Positions 1 to 9,439 of a stretch of DNA of 63,930 nucleotides are shown piece after piece (position 1 is the first letter of the stretch; the number at the start of each line of letters is the position of its first letter). This DNA comes from Novosphingobium sp. (GTDB lineage Bacteria; Pseudomonadota; Alphaproteobacteria; Sphingomonadales; Sphingomonadaceae), in contig JANXSP010000100.1 of assembly GCA_025356575.1 (NCBI GenBank), positions 1-63,930 of the forward strand, given 5' to 3'. Both the position numbers and the translations under genes were made by a program. Under the pieces are notes generated by a model. The model worked only from the letters and a program-made list of their open reading frames with translations. It did not search any database and was not told where the DNA came from.

Positions 1-888
1 CACGCTGCCCGGTTTCATGCTCGCGATCTGGGCGTCGGTGATCAGGCGCGGCGCGGCGCGGCCGGGGATCAGGGCGGTGGTGATGACGATGTCCTGCTTG
101 GCGATGTGGCCCGAGACCAGTTCGGCCTGCGCCGCCTGGTATTCGGGAGACATCTCGGTGGCATAGCCGCCCGTGCCCTCGCCTTGGATGCCGGCGACGT
201 TTTCGACGAAGACCGGCTTTGCGCCGAGCGACTGGATCTGCTCTTTGGTGGCCGAGCGCACGTCGGTCGCACTGACTTGGGCGCCGAGCCGCCGCGCGGT
301 GGCGATCGCCTGAAGACCCGCCACGCCCACGCCCATGACAAACACCCGCGCGGCGCTGATCGTGCCCGCGGCGGTCATCATCATCGGGAACGCGCGGCCA
401 TACGTGTCGGCAGCGGCGATGACCGCCTTGTAGCCTGCCAGGTTCGACTGGCTCGAGAGGATATCCATCGATTGCGCGCGGGTAATCCGCGGCATGAATT
501 CCATCGCCAGCGCTTCGTATCCCGCGTCGGCGTAGGCCTGGTTCCGCCCACGCGCGGCGAACGGATCGAGCGCGGCGACGATCCACGCGCCGGGTTTTGC
601 GCCAGCTAGCAACACGGCGTCCGGACCCTGCACGCCGAGCACGATATCGGCGCCGGCAATCGTCGCCGCGGTATCACCGACGGTTGCCCCGCCTTCGGCA
701 AATTGTGCATCGGGGATCGAAGCGCCCGCACCTGCCCCGGCTTCGACCGAAACGCTCGCGCCAAGCGCCAGGAATTTCTTCACCGTTTCCGGCGTTGCCG
801 CCACGCGGGTTTCGCCGCCGGCGCGTTCCCGCAGAACCGCGATGCGCGGACCGCCAGCGCTGGCCTCCGCTGCCGGAGCGCTTGCCAC
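1..888 (-). CDS. pntAA: NAD(P) transhydrogenase subunit alpha, N-terminal part (runs off window)
   Basis: This is the NAD-binding (domain I) subunit of the proton-translocating transhydrogenase, which transfers hydride between NADH and NADP+ at the inner membrane. The reverse strand encodes the family core IAVLRERAGGETRVAATPE, the segment PRITRAQSMDILSSQSNLAG and the Rossmann loop GVGVAGLQAIATARRLGA. The C-terminus is cut by the window edge; about 296 codons are present. I placed the start at a GTG (886-888), which gives a short Ala-rich extension before the conserved IAVL; no strong Shine-Dalgarno is visible. It lies 8 bp after the COX IV gene, so the two are probably cotranscribed. Family assignment is confident, the start is not. 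Confidence 0.93.
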   Translation of the reverse strand, partial: MASAPAAEASAGGPRIAVLRERAGGETRVAATPETVKKFLALGASVSVEAGAGAGASIPDAQFAEGGATVGDTAATIAGADIVLGVQGPDAVLLAGAKPGAWIVAALDPFAARGRNQAYADAGYEALAMEFMPRITRAQSMDILSSQSNLAGYKAVIAAADTYGRAFPMMMTAAGTISAARVFVMGVGVAGLQAIATARRLGAQVSATDVRSATKEQIQSLGAKPVFVENVAGIQGEGTGGYATEMSPEYQAAQAELVSGHIAKQDIVITTALIPGRAAPRLITDAQIASMKPGSV

Positions 889-896
889 CGGCTGGG

Positions 897-1034
897 TCAG
901 GAGATCAGCAGAATTACGACAGCGACGATCACGACAATCACGGGAATTGCCCATTTGATCAGCGAAATGAACCCGCCGTACGTCGATTCGGCAGCTTTGA
1001 TATCAACCGCGTTGCCGGTCTCACTCGAACTCAT
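897..1034 (-). CDS. aa3-type cytochrome c oxidase subunit IV
   Basis: A 45-residue protein starting MSSSETGNAVDIKAAEST, with one C-terminal membrane helix (WAIPVIVVIVAVVILLIS). Size, a polar N-terminus with a Tyr-Gly-Gly-Phe turn and a single helix match the small alphaproteobacterial subunit IV of aa3-type oxidase, a non-catalytic structural subunit of the inner-membrane complex. In sphingomonads this small gene commonly sits directly upstream of the transhydrogenase alpha gene, as here. The upstream intergenic space (1035-1199) is shared with the divergent response regulator and presumably holds both promoters; I see no clear operator in it. Confidence 0.8.
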   Translation of the reverse strand: MSSSETGNAVDIKAAESTYGGFISLIKWAIPVIVVIVAVVILLIS

Positions 1035-1199
1035 CGTCTAATTCCCCAGTCCTGGCGCCGCGGCGCTTCGCCGCCCCGTCTAGTGCCGCCTCCCGCTCGG
1101 CTCAAGGGGCTTAAACGCGCGGGCGGGCGGAGCGCTTAATCGGCTCTTTACCCGCACCCGCTATCGATAACCGTCCCAAACCGGGGCGACGGGAAGATA

Positions 1200-2618
1200 A
1201 TGGCGGAACTCGAACAGCGACTGTTGATGCTGATCGACGATGAACCGGCGCAGTGCCGGCTCATCGCCGCGCTTGCCGCGCGTGAGGGTTGGCGCACGCT
1301 AGTGGTACGCGATTCGGAATCGGCGATTGCCACGCTCGGCACGCGCCAGGGGATGCAGCTCAGCGCGATCGTGCTCGATCAGTGGGTGCCGGGCGACGAT
1401 GCCTGCACGCTGATCGCGGAACTCAAGAGTCGGCGCCCGGCGCTCCCGATCCTCATGCTCACCACCAGCGCCTCGCCGCTGCTCGCGGTCGAAGCGATGC
1501 GCGCGGGTGCGACCGATTACCTGGTCAAGCCCGTCGCCCCCGACCGGCTGATGCAGGCGCTCAAGGCCGCGACGACGCGCGAGGCCCCGCGCGATGAGCT
1601 CCAGCCGCTGACCGAGAAGATCTCCGCCCCGCTCGATTTCGACGCGATGATCGGTGCCGCGCCGCGGTTTCGTGCCGCGCTGGCGGTCGCCGCCAAAGCC
1701 GCGCGCGGTCATGGCCCGGTGCTGATCGAGGGCGAGAGCGGAACCGGCAAGGAAATGCTCGTCCGCGCCATGCACGCCGCCAGTCCGCGGGCCAAGGCGC
1801 CGCTGCGCATTCTCAACCTGGCCGGGATCGCCGCGAACACGATCGAATCGGCGCTGTTCGGGCACGAAAAAGGCGCCTTCCCCGGCGCGTTCGACCGCCA
1901 GATCGGGGCGATCCAGCACGCCGACGGGGGCACCCTGGTGCTCGACGAGATCGACCGCATGCCCGATATCGTCCAGCAGCGCCTGGCCGAAGCGATCGCC
2001 CGCGGCGATGTCCGTCCGGTTGGCGCGCGGCACAGTTTCCGCGTCGACGTGCGGCTGATCGCGGCGAGTAACTTCCCGCTCGCCGAACTGGTCCGTGCAG
2101 GCGAATTCATTCCCGAGCTTTACGATGCGATCGGCGCGACCACGATCGAACTTCCGGCGCTGCGCGCGCGGGCCGGGGATATTCCTGCCCTGTCGCGGCA
2201 CTTCCTGGCGCGGATCGGCGAACAGCCCGGCTTGCGCCCGCTGGGCATAACCGACGGTGCGCTCGCGCTGCTGGGCGCTTACGACTGGCCGGGCAACGTC
2301 CGCCAGCTTCAGGCCGTGCTGTTCCGCGCCGCGGTATTCTGCGACGGCGATGCGCTGACCGCGCCCGATTTCCCGCAGCTTGCCTCGCTTCTGGGTGAAG
2401 CCAACACGGTTTCCGACCCGCACCAGGAAGGTGTCGGCGTGATGCTCTATACGTCCGATGGCAACTTGCGCCCGCTTGAGGATATCGAGGCCGACGTTAT
2501 CCGCCTCGCCATCGGCCATTACCGCGGACGGATGACCGAGGTAGCGCGGCGGCTGGGGATCGGTCGTTCGACGCTTTACCGAAAGCTTGGCGATCTCGGG
2601 ATAGACAACGTCGCCTGA
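1200..2618 (+). CDS. NtrC-like response regulator: receiver, AAA+ and Fis domains, with altered GAFTGA loop
   Basis: A 472-residue protein. The receiver domain (about 8-125) has the acidic pair in LIDDE, phosphoacceptor D60 and K110. The AAA+ domain has Walker A GESGTGKE (178-185) and Walker B LVLDEID (about 246-252); WPGNVRQL follows, and a Fis-type helix-turn-helix (RRLGIGRSTLYRKL) ends the protein. The loop that normally reads GAFTGA and contacts sigma-54 reads GAFPGA (225-230, proline codon 1881-1883). ATPase residues look intact, so the protein may act as an AAA+ regulator that does not remodel sigma-54 holoenzyme; that is inference. No cognate kinase gene is adjacent. It is divergent from COX IV and 18 bp upstream of an SDR gene. 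Confidence 0.88.
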   Translation: MAELEQRLLMLIDDEPAQCRLIAALAAREGWRTLVVRDSESAIATLGTRQGMQLSAIVLDQWVPGDDACTLIAELKSRRPALPILMLTTSASPLLAVEAMRAGATDYLVKPVAPDRLMQALKAATTREAPRDELQPLTEKISAPLDFDAMIGAAPRFRAALAVAAKAARGHGPVLIEGESGTGKEMLVRAMHAASPRAKAPLRILNLAGIAANTIESALFGHEKGAFPGAFDRQIGAIQHADGGTLVLDEIDRMPDIVQQRLAEAIARGDVRPVGARHSFRVDVRLIAASNFPLAELVRAGEFIPELYDAIGATTIELPALRARAGDIPALSRHFLARIGEQPGLRPLGITDGALALLGAYDWPGNVRQLQAVLFRAAVFCDGDALTAPDFPQLASLLGEANTVSDPHQEGVGVMLYTSDGNLRPLEDIEADVIRLAIGHYRGRMTEVARRLGIGRSTLYRKLGDLGIDNVA

Positions 2619-2636
2619 CGCGCGCAGCTTGCCGGC

Positions 2637-3404
2637 ATGGCACAAGCATTCGATTTCACCGGCAAAGTAGCGCTGATCACGGGCGCGGCATCGGGCATCG
2701 GCGCGGCGACCGCGCGCTGGCTCGAGGAACAGGGCGTCGCGGAACTTGTCCTCATCGATCTCGACAAGCCGCGGCTGGACGCGCTGGAGTTTGGCTGCGC
2801 GGTCCGCAGGATCGGCGGGGATGTTGCCGATCCCGCCCTGTGGAAGCTCACGCTCGGCGAGCTTCCGCGGCTCGATTGCGCGGTGATCAATGCCGGGATA
2901 GCAGGATCGGGCAAGCCGATCGTCGACATGCATGTGACCGAGTGGCGCAAGACCATCGCGGTCAATCTGGATGGCGTGTTCCTGGGACTGCGTGCGGCGA
3001 TGCGCGCGATGCAAAAGGGCACCGGCGGATCGATCGTGTTGACCGCGTCGGTCGCCGCGGTCCGCGCCGCAAGTACCGCGGATTACGCCGCGGCCAAGGC
3101 CGGGGTCGCGCACATGGCCAAAGTCGCCGCGCGCGAGGGTGGCCCGACAGGCATCCGGGTCAACGCCATCGCGCCGGGCGGGGTCGACACCCCGATCTGG
3201 GAACAGACCGACGTGTTCAATCGCCAGGTCGCGCGCTTCGGAAGCCGTGAGGCTGCAATTCGCGCGTTCGGCAAAGTCGGCAGCCCGCTGGGACGGTTCG
3301 CAACGGCCGAGGAAATCGCGGGGCAAATCGGCTTTCTGCTGTCCGACATGGCGAGCACCATCAGCGGCGCGGTGCTGGTCAGCGATGGCGGTTATTCGGT
3401 CTAA
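2637..3404 (+). CDS. SDR family NAD(P)-dependent oxidoreductase
   Basis: A 255-residue classical short-chain dehydrogenase. The cofactor loop TGAASGIG is near residue 17, NAG is in VINAGIAGSG, and the catalytic Ser and YAAAK motif are in LTASVAAV and TADYAAAKAGVAH. The C-terminus carries the usual LLSDMASTISGAVLVSDGGYSV end, which suggests a 3-oxoacyl-ACP-reductase-like fold. An acidic residue after beta-2 (LIDLDK) favours NAD+ over NADP+. The substrate cannot be read from sequence. It starts 18 bp after the response regulator on the same strand, so it may be cotranscribed. Its stop is 4 bp from the convergent folP stop. Confidence 0.9.
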   Translation: MAQAFDFTGKVALITGAASGIGAATARWLEEQGVAELVLIDLDKPRLDALEFGCAVRRIGGDVADPALWKLTLGELPRLDCAVINAGIAGSGKPIVDMHVTEWRKTIAVNLDGVFLGLRAAMRAMQKGTGGSIVLTASVAAVRAASTADYAAAKAGVAHMAKVAAREGGPTGIRVNAIAPGGVDTPIWEQTDVFNRQVARFGSREAAIRAFGKVGSPLGRFATAEEIAGQIGFLLSDMASTISGAVLVSDGGYSV

Positions 3405-3408
3405 GCTG

Positions 3409-4443
3409 CTAGGGAAGCTGCGAGAAATCGGTGAGCGCGGCGTCGCGCAAACCGCGCCAGACGCGCACTGCCTGGACCGTTTCGGCGACATCGTGAACGC
3501 GTAGCAGGTGGACCCCGGCGTCCATTGCGCGTGCGGCAATGACCAGCGATCCGCCCAGGCGCTGGTGGGCCGGAGCCTCGCCGGAAAGCGCGCCGATCAT
3601 CCGCTTGCGGCTCGCACCCACGAGCAAGGGCTGGCCGAGCGCGTGGAACAGCGGCAGCGCATTGAGCAGGGCAAGATTTTCCGCCAGCGTCTTGCCGAAG
3701 CCGAGCCCAGGATCGAGCACGATCCGCGACCGCGCAATGCCCGCAGCGATCGCGGCATCGCGCCGGGCGCGGAGCCAGTCGAACACGTCGAGCACGACGT
3801 CGCCGTACGCCCCGTCGCGGTGGAGGTCGTCGCCCTCGCCCGGTGCGTGCATCAGCACTACCGGCGCGCCGCTACGCGCGACGACTTCGATGCTCTGCGG
3901 ATCGTGACGCAGCGCGGAGACGTCGTTGACCAGGTGTGCCCCGGCAGCGAGCGCGGCCGCGATGACGCTCGACCGGCGGCTGTCGATGCTGATCGCGGCG
4001 CCCGCAGCGGCAAGGTGTTCGATCGCGGGGATCACCCGCTTGAGTTCGTCGCCCTCCCACACCGCGGGAGCGCCTGGGCGAGTCGATTCGCCGCCGACGT
4101 CGATCAGCGCCGCGCCCGCCTCGAGCATGGTCGCAGCGTGCGCGCTGGCAACATCGGGCTTGTCTAGGAACTGGCCGCCGTCCGAAAAGCTGTCGGGCGT
4201 CATGTTCAGAATGCCCATGACTTGCGGCTGATCGAGCCGGACCGTCCGCGGCCCGAGCGCCAGCGGCGCGTGGACGGTGCCGAGATCGGCCCATTGCGCC
4301 GCGCCGTCCTCAGCCAGCGCTGCAGGCAGGTCAGCCAGACCCGCGGGTACCTCGCTGGCGGCGCGGGAAGTGCGCGATACGATCCGCGCGCCGCAATCGT
4401 CTTTGGCGCGCACGATCAACGCGAAGCGGTGGGCATAGACCAT
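3409..4443 (-). CDS. folP: dihydropteroate synthase
   Basis: Condenses 6-hydroxymethyl-7,8-dihydropterin pyrophosphate with p-aminobenzoate in folate synthesis; it is the sulfonamide target. Diagnostic motifs are MGILNMTPDSFSDGG, DVGGESTRPGA, LVNDVSALR, LDPGLGFGKT and GASRKRMIGAL. The ATG at 4443 gives 344 residues. The frame stays open upstream to just after the ccrM stop and encodes LRLYIRPIGLSDSP, which resembles the N-terminus I remember for sphingomonad DHPS. No ATG, GTG or TTG lies there, so a CTG (for example at 4533) may be the real start. It follows ccrM on the same strand and is probably cotranscribed with it. Confidence 0.95.
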   Translation of the reverse strand: MVYAHRFALIVRAKDDCGARIVSRTSRAASEVPAGLADLPAALAEDGAAQWADLGTVHAPLALGPRTVRLDQPQVMGILNMTPDSFSDGGQFLDKPDVASAHAATMLEAGAALIDVGGESTRPGAPAVWEGDELKRVIPAIEHLAAAGAAISIDSRRSSVIAAALAAGAHLVNDVSALRHDPQSIEVVARSGAPVVLMHAPGEGDDLHRDGAYGDVVLDVFDWLRARRDAAIAAGIARSRIVLDPGLGFGKTLAENLALLNALPLFHALGQPLLVGASRKRMIGALSGEAPAHQRLGGSLVIAARAMDAGVHLLRVHDVAETVQAVRVWRGLRDAALTDFSQLP

Positions 4444-4537
4444 GCTCCCGCCCAGCCGCAGCGCATCGCCGGCTTCGCTTTGCGGGCTGTCGCTGAGACC
4501 GATCGGGCGGATATATAGGCGCAGGCCGGTCAGCCGA

Positions 4538-5850
<1,313 letters not shown>

Positions 5851-5898
5851 TCCGCCGAAAATAAAGTTGCGAAGGCAGCGTGCGCCCGTGCGGCGCGG

Positions 5899-6525
5899 TT
5901 AGAACAGCTTGACCAGCTCGAGCTGCGCAACCGGCGCGAAGCTTCTGCGGTGAAGCGGGGTCGCGCCGTGGCGGCGCAGCGCGGCGAGATGCTCGGGCGT
6001 GCCATAGCCCATGTTGGTCGCCCATCCGTAGTGAGGGTGCGCCGCGGCATAATGGCGCATAATCCGGTCGCGATGTTCCTTGGCGATGATCGAGGCGGCC
6101 GAAATACACGGCTCGATCGCGTCGCCGCCGACAATTGCGCGTGCCGGCCAGCGCCATTCGGGACGGCGCCCGTGCGGGGTAAGGTTGCCGTCGATCAGAA
6201 CCTCGTGGGGTTCGCCGTCAAGCGCCTCGCACAGCGCATGGACCGCGCGGGTCATCGCCAGCATGGTCGCGCCGAAGATGTTGAGCCGGTCGATATCCTC
6301 GACCTCGACCACTCCCACCGCCCAGCGGCAGCGGCGCTTGATGCGTTCCTCGAGCAATGCCCGGGTCTTGCCGCAGAGCTTCTTGGAATCGTCGAGACCG
6401 GCGGGGCGCGGGCGGCACAGGATCACCGCCGCGGCCACGACCGGACCGGCCAGCGGGCCGCGACCCGCCTCATCGACCCCGATCGTAATCCGGTTGGCAC
6501 ACGCCCCGCTCTGCTGCATTCCCAT
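5899..6525 (-). CDS. rnhB: ribonuclease HII
   Basis: Cleaves the RNA strand of RNA/DNA hybrids and nicks at embedded ribonucleotides in the cytoplasm. The N-terminal catalytic motif GVDEAGRGPLAGPVV (about residues 16-30) carries the first Asp-Glu pair; EVLIDGNL and AASIIAKEHRDRIM carry further conserved acidic and structural residues. The length of 208 is normal. The start could be the ATG at 6525 or the second ATG at 6519 (MQQSG). The 6525 start lies only 3 bp from the divergent sugar dehydrogenase start at 6529. The gene reads toward ccrM across the GANTC-rich leader. Confidence 0.95.
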   Translation of the reverse strand: MGMQQSGACANRITIGVDEAGRGPLAGPVVAAAVILCRPRPAGLDDSKKLCGKTRALLEERIKRRCRWAVGVVEVEDIDRLNIFGATMLAMTRAVHALCEALDGEPHEVLIDGNLTPHGRRPEWRWPARAIVGGDAIEPCISAASIIAKEHRDRIMRHYAAAHPHYGWATNMGYGTPEHLAALRRHGATPLHRRSFAPVAQLELVKLF

Positions 6526-6528
6526 GCC

Positions 6529-7695
6529 ATGACCCTGCTCAAAACCCTCACCGCGTTATCGCCGCTCGCCCTCGTGCTCGCAAGCTGCGGCGCGTCTGCC
6601 CCGGGGGACAACGCCACCGGCGCACGCGCCGAACCGTCCGCGCTCCCCTTCACGTTGACCGATATCGCGACGTTCGATCAGCCCTGGGCGCTCACGCCCG
6701 ATCCGCAGAGCGACCGCCTATTCGTGACCGAGCGCGCGGGGCGCATCAAGATCGTGTTGGCGGACGGGACGCTCGGTGCCGTCAGCGGGGTTCCGCGGGT
6801 CGATTTCGGCGGCCAGGGCGGCCTCGGCGATTTCGTGTTCCTGCCCTCGCCGCGAAACGCGCCTGCCACCGGCCCGCAAACGGTCTATCTGAGTTGGGTC
6901 GAAGCCGGAGCGAGCGACACCCGCGGCGCAGTAGTCGGCAAGGCTCGGCTGGTCTGCTCCCAGCCGGCGACGTGCGCGCTCGACGGGCTTACCGTGATCT
7001 GGCGGCAGGCGCCCAAAGTGACCGGACGCGGGCATTTCTCGCACCGGATTGCGGTCGCTCCCGATGGCGCCTCGCTGTTCATCGCTTCGGGCGAGCGCCA
7101 GAAGTTCACCCCGGCGCAGGACCTGTCGGTCAACCTCGGCAAGATCGTCCACCTCGATCTGGATGGCAAACCCATCGCGGGCGGTCCCTTCGCCGGGCGC
7201 GGCGGGGCAAGCGACGAAGTGTGGTCGCTGGGCCATCGCAACATCCTGGGATTGGTGTTCGATGCTTCGGGGCGACTGTGGGATCTCGAACACGGCCCGC
7301 GCGGCGGAGACGAGCTCAACCTGGTCAAGCGCGGCCAGAACTACGGCTGGCCGATCGTTTCCAACGGCGACAACTACGACGGCACACCGATCCCGCGTCA
7401 TTCGACCCGTCCAGAATTCGCCGCGCCTGCGATAAGCTGGAACCCGGTGATCGCGCCGGGTAACTTCATCTTCGTCGCTTCCCCCCAGTTCCCCGCGTGG
7501 CGCGGCAACGCGCTGATCGCCGGGCTCGGCAGCGAGGGACTGGTGCGCGTCTCGATCGCCGGCGAAACCGCGCATGAAGAAGCGCGCTATCCGCTTGGGC
7601 ACCGTATCCGCGCGATTGCGCAAGCCCGCGGAGGCGCGATCTATGTCGTGGAAGACGGTGCGGGCGCGCGGCTGCGCAAGCTTTCGCCGCGCTGA
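6529..7695 (+). CDS. PQQ-dependent (aldose) sugar dehydrogenase-like lipoprotein
   Basis: A 388-residue protein starting MTLLKTLTALSPLALVLASC, a lipoprotein signal peptide with lipobox LASC, so it is exported and lipidated. The body is a glucose/sorbosone dehydrogenase-type beta-propeller (FDQPWALTPDP, HFSHRIAVAPDG, QDLSVNLGKIVHLDLDG, WSLGHRNILGLVFD, EHGPRGGDELN, GQNYGWP), the soluble aldose sugar dehydrogenase family that uses PQQ. Substrate is unknown, and no PQQ biosynthesis genes are in the window. The frame is open far upstream of 6529 over rnhB, but the signal peptide fixes this start. Confidence 0.9.
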   Translation: MTLLKTLTALSPLALVLASCGASAPGDNATGARAEPSALPFTLTDIATFDQPWALTPDPQSDRLFVTERAGRIKIVLADGTLGAVSGVPRVDFGGQGGLGDFVFLPSPRNAPATGPQTVYLSWVEAGASDTRGAVVGKARLVCSQPATCALDGLTVIWRQAPKVTGRGHFSHRIAVAPDGASLFIASGERQKFTPAQDLSVNLGKIVHLDLDGKPIAGGPFAGRGGASDEVWSLGHRNILGLVFDASGRLWDLEHGPRGGDELNLVKRGQNYGWPIVSNGDNYDGTPIPRHSTRPEFAAPAISWNPVIAPGNFIFVASPQFPAWRGNALIAGLGSEGLVRVSIAGETAHEEARYPLGHRIRAIAQARGGAIYVVEDGAGARLRKLSPR

Positions 7696-7737
7696 AGGCT
7701 CGACAGCGCGGGGCGCTTGGCCTAACCGCGCGCCGCG

Positions 7738-8274
7738 ATGACTGCCCTCCCCAACCCCGCCGCAGCCACGCTCGTGCCGCTCGACGATGTCGATCCCGCG
7801 CTCGTCGAGGACTTGCTCGACCGGGCGTTCGAGCCCGAGCGGCGCCAGCGCACGGCTTACAAAATCCGCGGCGAACACAGCGATGCGCTGGGCGCGCTGA
7901 GCTTTGCCGCGATTGGCCCGGACGACCGGCTGGCGGGAACGATCCAGTGCTGGCCGGTAGCGCTGACCCCGCCGGGTGCGCGCGCCGTACCGCTGATCAT
8001 GGTCGGACCGGTGGCGGTGCTGCCGGAGCATCAAGGCGCGGGCTACGGCCAGGCGTTGATGCTCGCCAGCCTCGGCGCGCTGAGCCCGGAAGCGCCCCTC
8101 CCGCTGATGATGATCGGTGACCCCGAGTATTACGGCCGGTTCTTCGGGTTCAGCGCCGAGTATACCGGCGGGTGGACCGTGCCCGGCCCGTGCGATCCCG
8201 CGCGGCTGCTGTGCCGGGCGCTGCGGGCCGAACTGCTCCCCCGCGAAGGGATGCTCGGCCCTTGGCGTAGCTAG
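7738..8274 (+). CDS. GNAT family N-acetyltransferase
   Basis: A 178-residue GNAT-fold protein. The acetyl-CoA binding region is GPVAVLPEHQGAGYGQALML (about residues 84-103), with the Q-x-x-G-x-G/A pyrophosphate loop, followed by the LPLMMIGDPEYYGRFFGF strand-helix seen in COG3153-type predicted acetyltransferases. The acceptor cannot be told from sequence. It is the first gene of a tight same-strand run (DUF1285, NUDIX, cca) with small gaps or overlaps and is 42 bp after the sugar dehydrogenase, so the run may form one transcription unit. Confidence 0.87.
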   Translation: MTALPNPAAATLVPLDDVDPALVEDLLDRAFEPERRQRTAYKIRGEHSDALGALSFAAIGPDDRLAGTIQCWPVALTPPGARAVPLIMVGPVAVLPEHQGAGYGQALMLASLGALSPEAPLPLMMIGDPEYYGRFFGFSAEYTGGWTVPGPCDPARLLCRALRAELLPREGMLGPWRS

Positions 8275-8297
8275 ACCGATCTGGCATCGCCGCTCGA

Positions 8298-8843
8298 ATG
8301 CCTTACGCGCCGCCTCCAGATCTTGCCGGCCTTTCGCTCGACCGGATTGCAGCGCTGGTGGCACAGCGCAAGCTGCCGCCGCTCGATAGCTGGTCTCCGC
8401 CGAACGAAGGCGACAGCTTGATGCGGATCGCCGACGACGGGACATGGTTTCACGATGGCGGCCGGATAACCCGCCCGGCGATGGTCCGCGCCTTTGCCAG
8501 CCTGCTGACACGCGACGGCGCAGGCCAGCACTGGCTCATGACCCCTCACGAAAAGCTGCGCATCGCGGTCGACGATGCGGCGTTCGTCGCGGTCGATGTG
8601 CGCGACACGGGCGGCGCGCTGGCCTTTCGCCTGAATACCGACGATCTCGTCATTGCCGGGCCCGAACACCGCCTGATTGCGCGCGGCACGATCGATGCGC
8701 CAGCGATCTACCTTCAGGTACGTCACGGGACCGAGGCCCGCCTCAACCGCAGTACCTGGGGCCAGTTGGCCGAGGTCATGCTGACCGGCGACGGGACGAG
8801 CGTCACCAGCCAAGGCGTGCGCTTTGCGCTGGTGCCCGGATGA
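8298..8843 (+). CDS. DUF1285 family protein
   Basis: A 181-residue protein matching the DUF1285 family by its LMRIADDGTWFHDGGRITR segment, LTRDGAGQHWLMTPHEKLRI and the later RHGTEARLNRSTWGQLAE. The family has small beta-rich domains of unknown biochemical function and is usually about this length. It is translationally coupled to the downstream NUDIX gene by an ATGA overlap, and this DUF1285-NUDIX-cca neighbourhood is, to my knowledge, recurrent in alphaproteobacteria. No signal peptide or membrane segment is visible. Function is not assigned. Confidence 0.85.
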   Translation: MPYAPPPDLAGLSLDRIAALVAQRKLPPLDSWSPPNEGDSLMRIADDGTWFHDGGRITRPAMVRAFASLLTRDGAGQHWLMTPHEKLRIAVDDAAFVAVDVRDTGGALAFRLNTDDLVIAGPEHRLIARGTIDAPAIYLQVRHGTEARLNRSTWGQLAEVMLTGDGTSVTSQGVRFALVPG

Positions 8844-9439
8844 GCGATCTGGCGGCAGGCCTGCGACGCTTGCATACTGCGGGGCACGAACGCGATATCG
8901 GCCCGCTGCGCGACGATCACGACTTTGCCCAGGGGGAGACCCGCGACGCTGCCGTGCTGGTGGCGATGACCGAGCGGACGCAGCCGGGCTTCCTGATGAT
9001 CCACCGCCCTTCCAACATGCGCGCGCATCCCGGGCAGGTCGCCTTTCCCGGGGGTAAGCTCGACCCCGGCGAAACCCCGGTAGAGGCCGCCCTGCGCGAG
9101 GCCTGGGAAGAACTCGGGATCGATGCGCGCGATGTCGATGTGATCGGCGCGAGCGATCTTTACCGGACCGGCACGGGATATGCGATTACCCCGGTGCTCG
9201 CGGTCGTTCCCGCCGATCTTGCGCTTGTCCCCAGCCCGGTCGAAGTCGCCGCGTGGTTCGAGGCGCCGGTCGACTTCGTGTTCGATCCCGCCAATCACCA
9301 GCACCGATCTACGATGTGGAACGGCGCGGAACGGCACTATCTCGAAATCATGTGGGGCGAACATCGTATCTGGGGGGTTACCGCCGCGATTATCGAGAAC
9401 CTGTCCCGGCGGCTCGACTGGCGAGCGTTGGAGGCGTGA
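8840..9439 (+). CDS. CoA pyrophosphatase (NUDIX hydrolase)
   Basis: A 199-residue NUDIX protein. The NUDIX box is complete: G-K-L-D-P-G-E-T followed seven residues later by REAWEELGI (about residues 75-97). Preceding RPSNMRAHPGQVAFPGGK fits the CoA-pyrophosphatase subfamily (NudL/PCD1 type), which hydrolyses CoA to 4'-phosphopantetheine and 3',5'-ADP. The ATG at 8840 overlaps the DUF1285 stop (ATGA) and the end overlaps the cca GTG start (GTGA), so three genes are translationally coupled. Confidence 0.92.
   Translation: MSDLAAGLRRLHTAGHERDIGPLRDDHDFAQGETRDAAVLVAMTERTQPGFLMIHRPSNMRAHPGQVAFPGGKLDPGETPVEAALREAWEELGIDARDVDVIGASDLYRTGTGYAITPVLAVVPADLALVPSPVEVAAWFEAPVDFVFDPANHQHRSTMWNGAERHYLEIMWGEHRIWGVTAAIIENLSRRLDWRALEA

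Noticed and set aside
1299..3539. A 746-residue antisense frame across the response regulator and SDR
   Set aside because: It crosses two genes with clear family motifs on the other strand and has no recognisable domain; it is a GC-bias shadow.
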